In this document: piece after piece, positions 62,341 to 64,000 of the stretch
Layout of the letters: every line of letters starts with the position of its first letter
Numbering within the stretch: the first letter of the stretch is position 1
Assembly: GCA_023091735.1 (NCBI GenBank)
Contig: JALKBU010000049.1
Location: forward strand, 1-64,000
Length of the DNA: 64,000 bases
Direction of reading: 5' to 3'
Source of the DNA: Trichomonas tenax
Lineage: Eukaryota > Parabasalia > Trichomonadida > Trichomonadidae
Notes under the pieces: model-generated
The model's input: only the letters and a program-made list of their open reading frames with translations
Told to the model about the DNA's origin: nothing
The model's database searches: none
Made by a program: the position numbers and the translations under genes

Positions 62341-64000
62341 AATATCATGATAAAGGAATCATGAAACAATGTTGGCCTACTAAGATCCATAAAGTAGTCT
62401 CACGGAAAGTAAGGTTAATGTTGATTAGGATTTGTTATAATGTTGTATAGAATGAATATAAATAAGTAATTGAAAAGAACTTGGAGAGATGAAATTAATG
62501 AACACAGATAAGGATACACGTCCTTTGGATGGATGTAAAACTAGAAAGGAAAGTACGTAAAAGGAAGAAAACTAAACCTAAAAATGATTAGCAGCAAAAT
62601 TTCGGTTTGTTTCAATTTGAAAATCATGATTCTCAAAAATTGAGAGAATGACCACTTAATGAATTGTTCGCTGAAATTTTATTATTTTTCATCACTGTTT
62701 TAGTAGGTTAATACAACAATTATATTCGTGATCGTCAAAATTTTGAAAAAATTTGGGATATTGCTACGATATTTGATATATCCATCATATGGAGAACCTA
62801 GAAAACTCGAGTTTCTCGCTTAATTTTTTTATTACTTGTCGTTTTATGTATTCCGCTGTTTTATTATGTTTTTATCACTCCCATTATATGATAAAACCAA
62901 ATAAGTAGAAATAACCATTGATATTTGAATTCAACCTCAAAAATTATAACTATGTTTTGACGTTGCAAATAGACATAGAATGCGATATAATAACGAAATA
63001 ATCCAATAGAATCTTTTATAGGGTGTTTTACTGAGAATGATGACATTGGAACAAAAGTTAGAAGGGAATAACCACAAAAATTAAAACACTTCTTTTGAAA
63101 TCTTGTTGGGTATAATTAGAAGATGGTGCCGGGAACCTTAAAATCAAAGACGCATATTTTGTGGGGATACTCTATAGCCCATAGGGATGCTATTTTCAGA
63201 GGATTCGTCGAAATACGAATCTTGGTGTTCAAAACATTTTGAGAATCCAAAGTGACGGTTTTTTCCCAATGGAGGCCTAGAGCAATAGAGCTCCACAGTT
63301 AGACTTCTAAAAGATGTGTGTTGTGGCGTTATGTTCCCATCTGTTTGTTTGGCTTAAATATTGAGAATCTTGGATTTTTATTAGACTTTGATATTTTCCA
63401 AGAAATAGTTTTTCGTCTTTTAGTTAAAATATCATAACAGATTTGTCTACAATATGTGTGTAAATCAGAGGCATCGCAACTTTTGATCTATTTCCATCCT
63501 GAGTTCATCTTATAAATGATTCCAATAGATTTCCATAGCTTCTATTATCAATCAAGTATGATGTAGATTTGCTATCGATGTAGCCTGAAATTGAGCCACA
63601 AATTCTAAATATATTTTGCTCCAATTGTATATATGAGGAATTGATGAGAAATAACTTGGATTATGCATACAACGACTGAATCATTATGATTTACCTTTAA
63701 AAAAGATATATCTTTAAACATGTGAAACATCATTTTTTAACCCAAAAGTGAAGTGGTGAATTGACAAAATCTGCCCTTTTAGAAAAATTGGTTATCCTTT
63801 AATAGCTATTATATCTTATGAAGAATCTAAATATCCAAAAATGCAAAAATCCCATTATTTTTCTGCGTCCTCCCTTCTGGTATAATAAAGAGTCACGAAA
63901 AAGTGATGTGTTTACATGGCAAATGTATTTCATTTTGACATGTAAAATTAGTTAGCTAATTAGAATATGTATTTATAAAGTTCAAATAAACTTGTTATAG
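62341..64000. other. Gene-free end of the window
   Basis: AT-rich without a credible gene. A slightly more GC-rich patch lies at about 63121-63350. Near the end TTTACATGGCAAA (63911-63923) and TTTGACATGTAAA (63934-63946) form an inverted pair of the 13-base motif. Confidence 0.5.
63934..63946 (-). promoter_or_regulatory. 13-bp motif TTTACATGTCAAA (reverse)
   Basis: Exact reverse-strand copy facing a one-mismatch forward copy at 63911-63923, ten bases apart. The gene it might serve lies outside the window. Confidence 0.45.

Noticed and set aside
1..64000. CRISPR arrays, bacterial operons or ribosome-binding sites
   Set aside because: No regularly spaced repeats and no prokaryotic gene layout are present. 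tRNA boxes, initiators and protein families are eukaryotic.

Overview
The window looks like nuclear DNA of a parabasalid protist (a trichomonad such as Trichomonas or Tritrichomonas). The reasons are AT-rich, intron-poor single-exon genes, start codons preceded within about 5-30 bases by the trichomonad initiator TCAY(T/A), and family content typical of these genomes: small two-repeat Myb protein, M60/PA14 surface metallopeptidase, BspA-like surface antigen, GT61 glycosyltransferase, hydrogenosome-type [2Fe-2S] ferredoxin. The species cannot be fixed from the sequence alone.

Layout. 1-8.7 kb: small acidic secreted protein, four-helix membrane protein, DsbA/thioredoxin-like secreted protein, a decayed gene, and a 1160-residue M60-like peptidase. 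8.7-13 kb: gene-free, holding one copy of a dispersed repeat and a hairpin. 13-20.2 kb: Myb protein, LCAT-like protein whose catalytic serine is replaced by aspartate, two gene remnants, longin/VAMP-like protein, tRNA-Val(GAC), Ariadne-type RBR ubiquitin ligase. 20.5-23.7 kb: ferredoxin pseudogene, coiled-coil protein, Rh-type ammonium transporter pseudogene. 24-29 kb: mini TPX2-like protein, TFIIA gamma, MRE11, and an unrecognised 492-residue protein. 29.4-38.3 kb: broken surface protein, ArsB/CitMHS-type transporter, broken Ser/Pro-stalk protein, and a GT61 enzyme without an ATG. 39-49 kb: CARMIL-like LRR protein, L-type lectin with a dilysine tail, armadillo-like protein, small coiled-coil protein, BspA-like pseudogene, and a small conserved-looking protein. 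49-52.2 kb: gene-free, with a perfect-looking long inverted repeat and the second copy of the dispersed repeat. 52.2-60.1 kb: Sec7 ARF-GEF, GNAT fragment, armadillo-like ORF without an ATG, and a GH47 mannosidase broken by one stop. 60.1-64 kb: gene-free, including about 2 kb of strongly purine-skewed low-complexity DNA.

How it fits together. Housekeeping genes (MRE11, TFIIA gamma, Sec7 GEF, RBR ligase, lectin receptor, longin protein) sit between genes for surface or secreted proteins. Several secretory-pathway genes occur here (Sec7 GEF, L-type lectin with KKxx, GH47, GT61, longin protein), but they are not an operon and each has its own promoter. The most striking trait is gene decay. At least seven recognisable genes carry stops or frameshifts, and two more have intact frames but a TTG where the ATG should be. 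The other notable signals are a foldback mobile element present twice (one copy truncated), a 264-bp dispersed repeat, and a 13-bp intergenic motif (TTTACATGTCAAA) found in both orientations.
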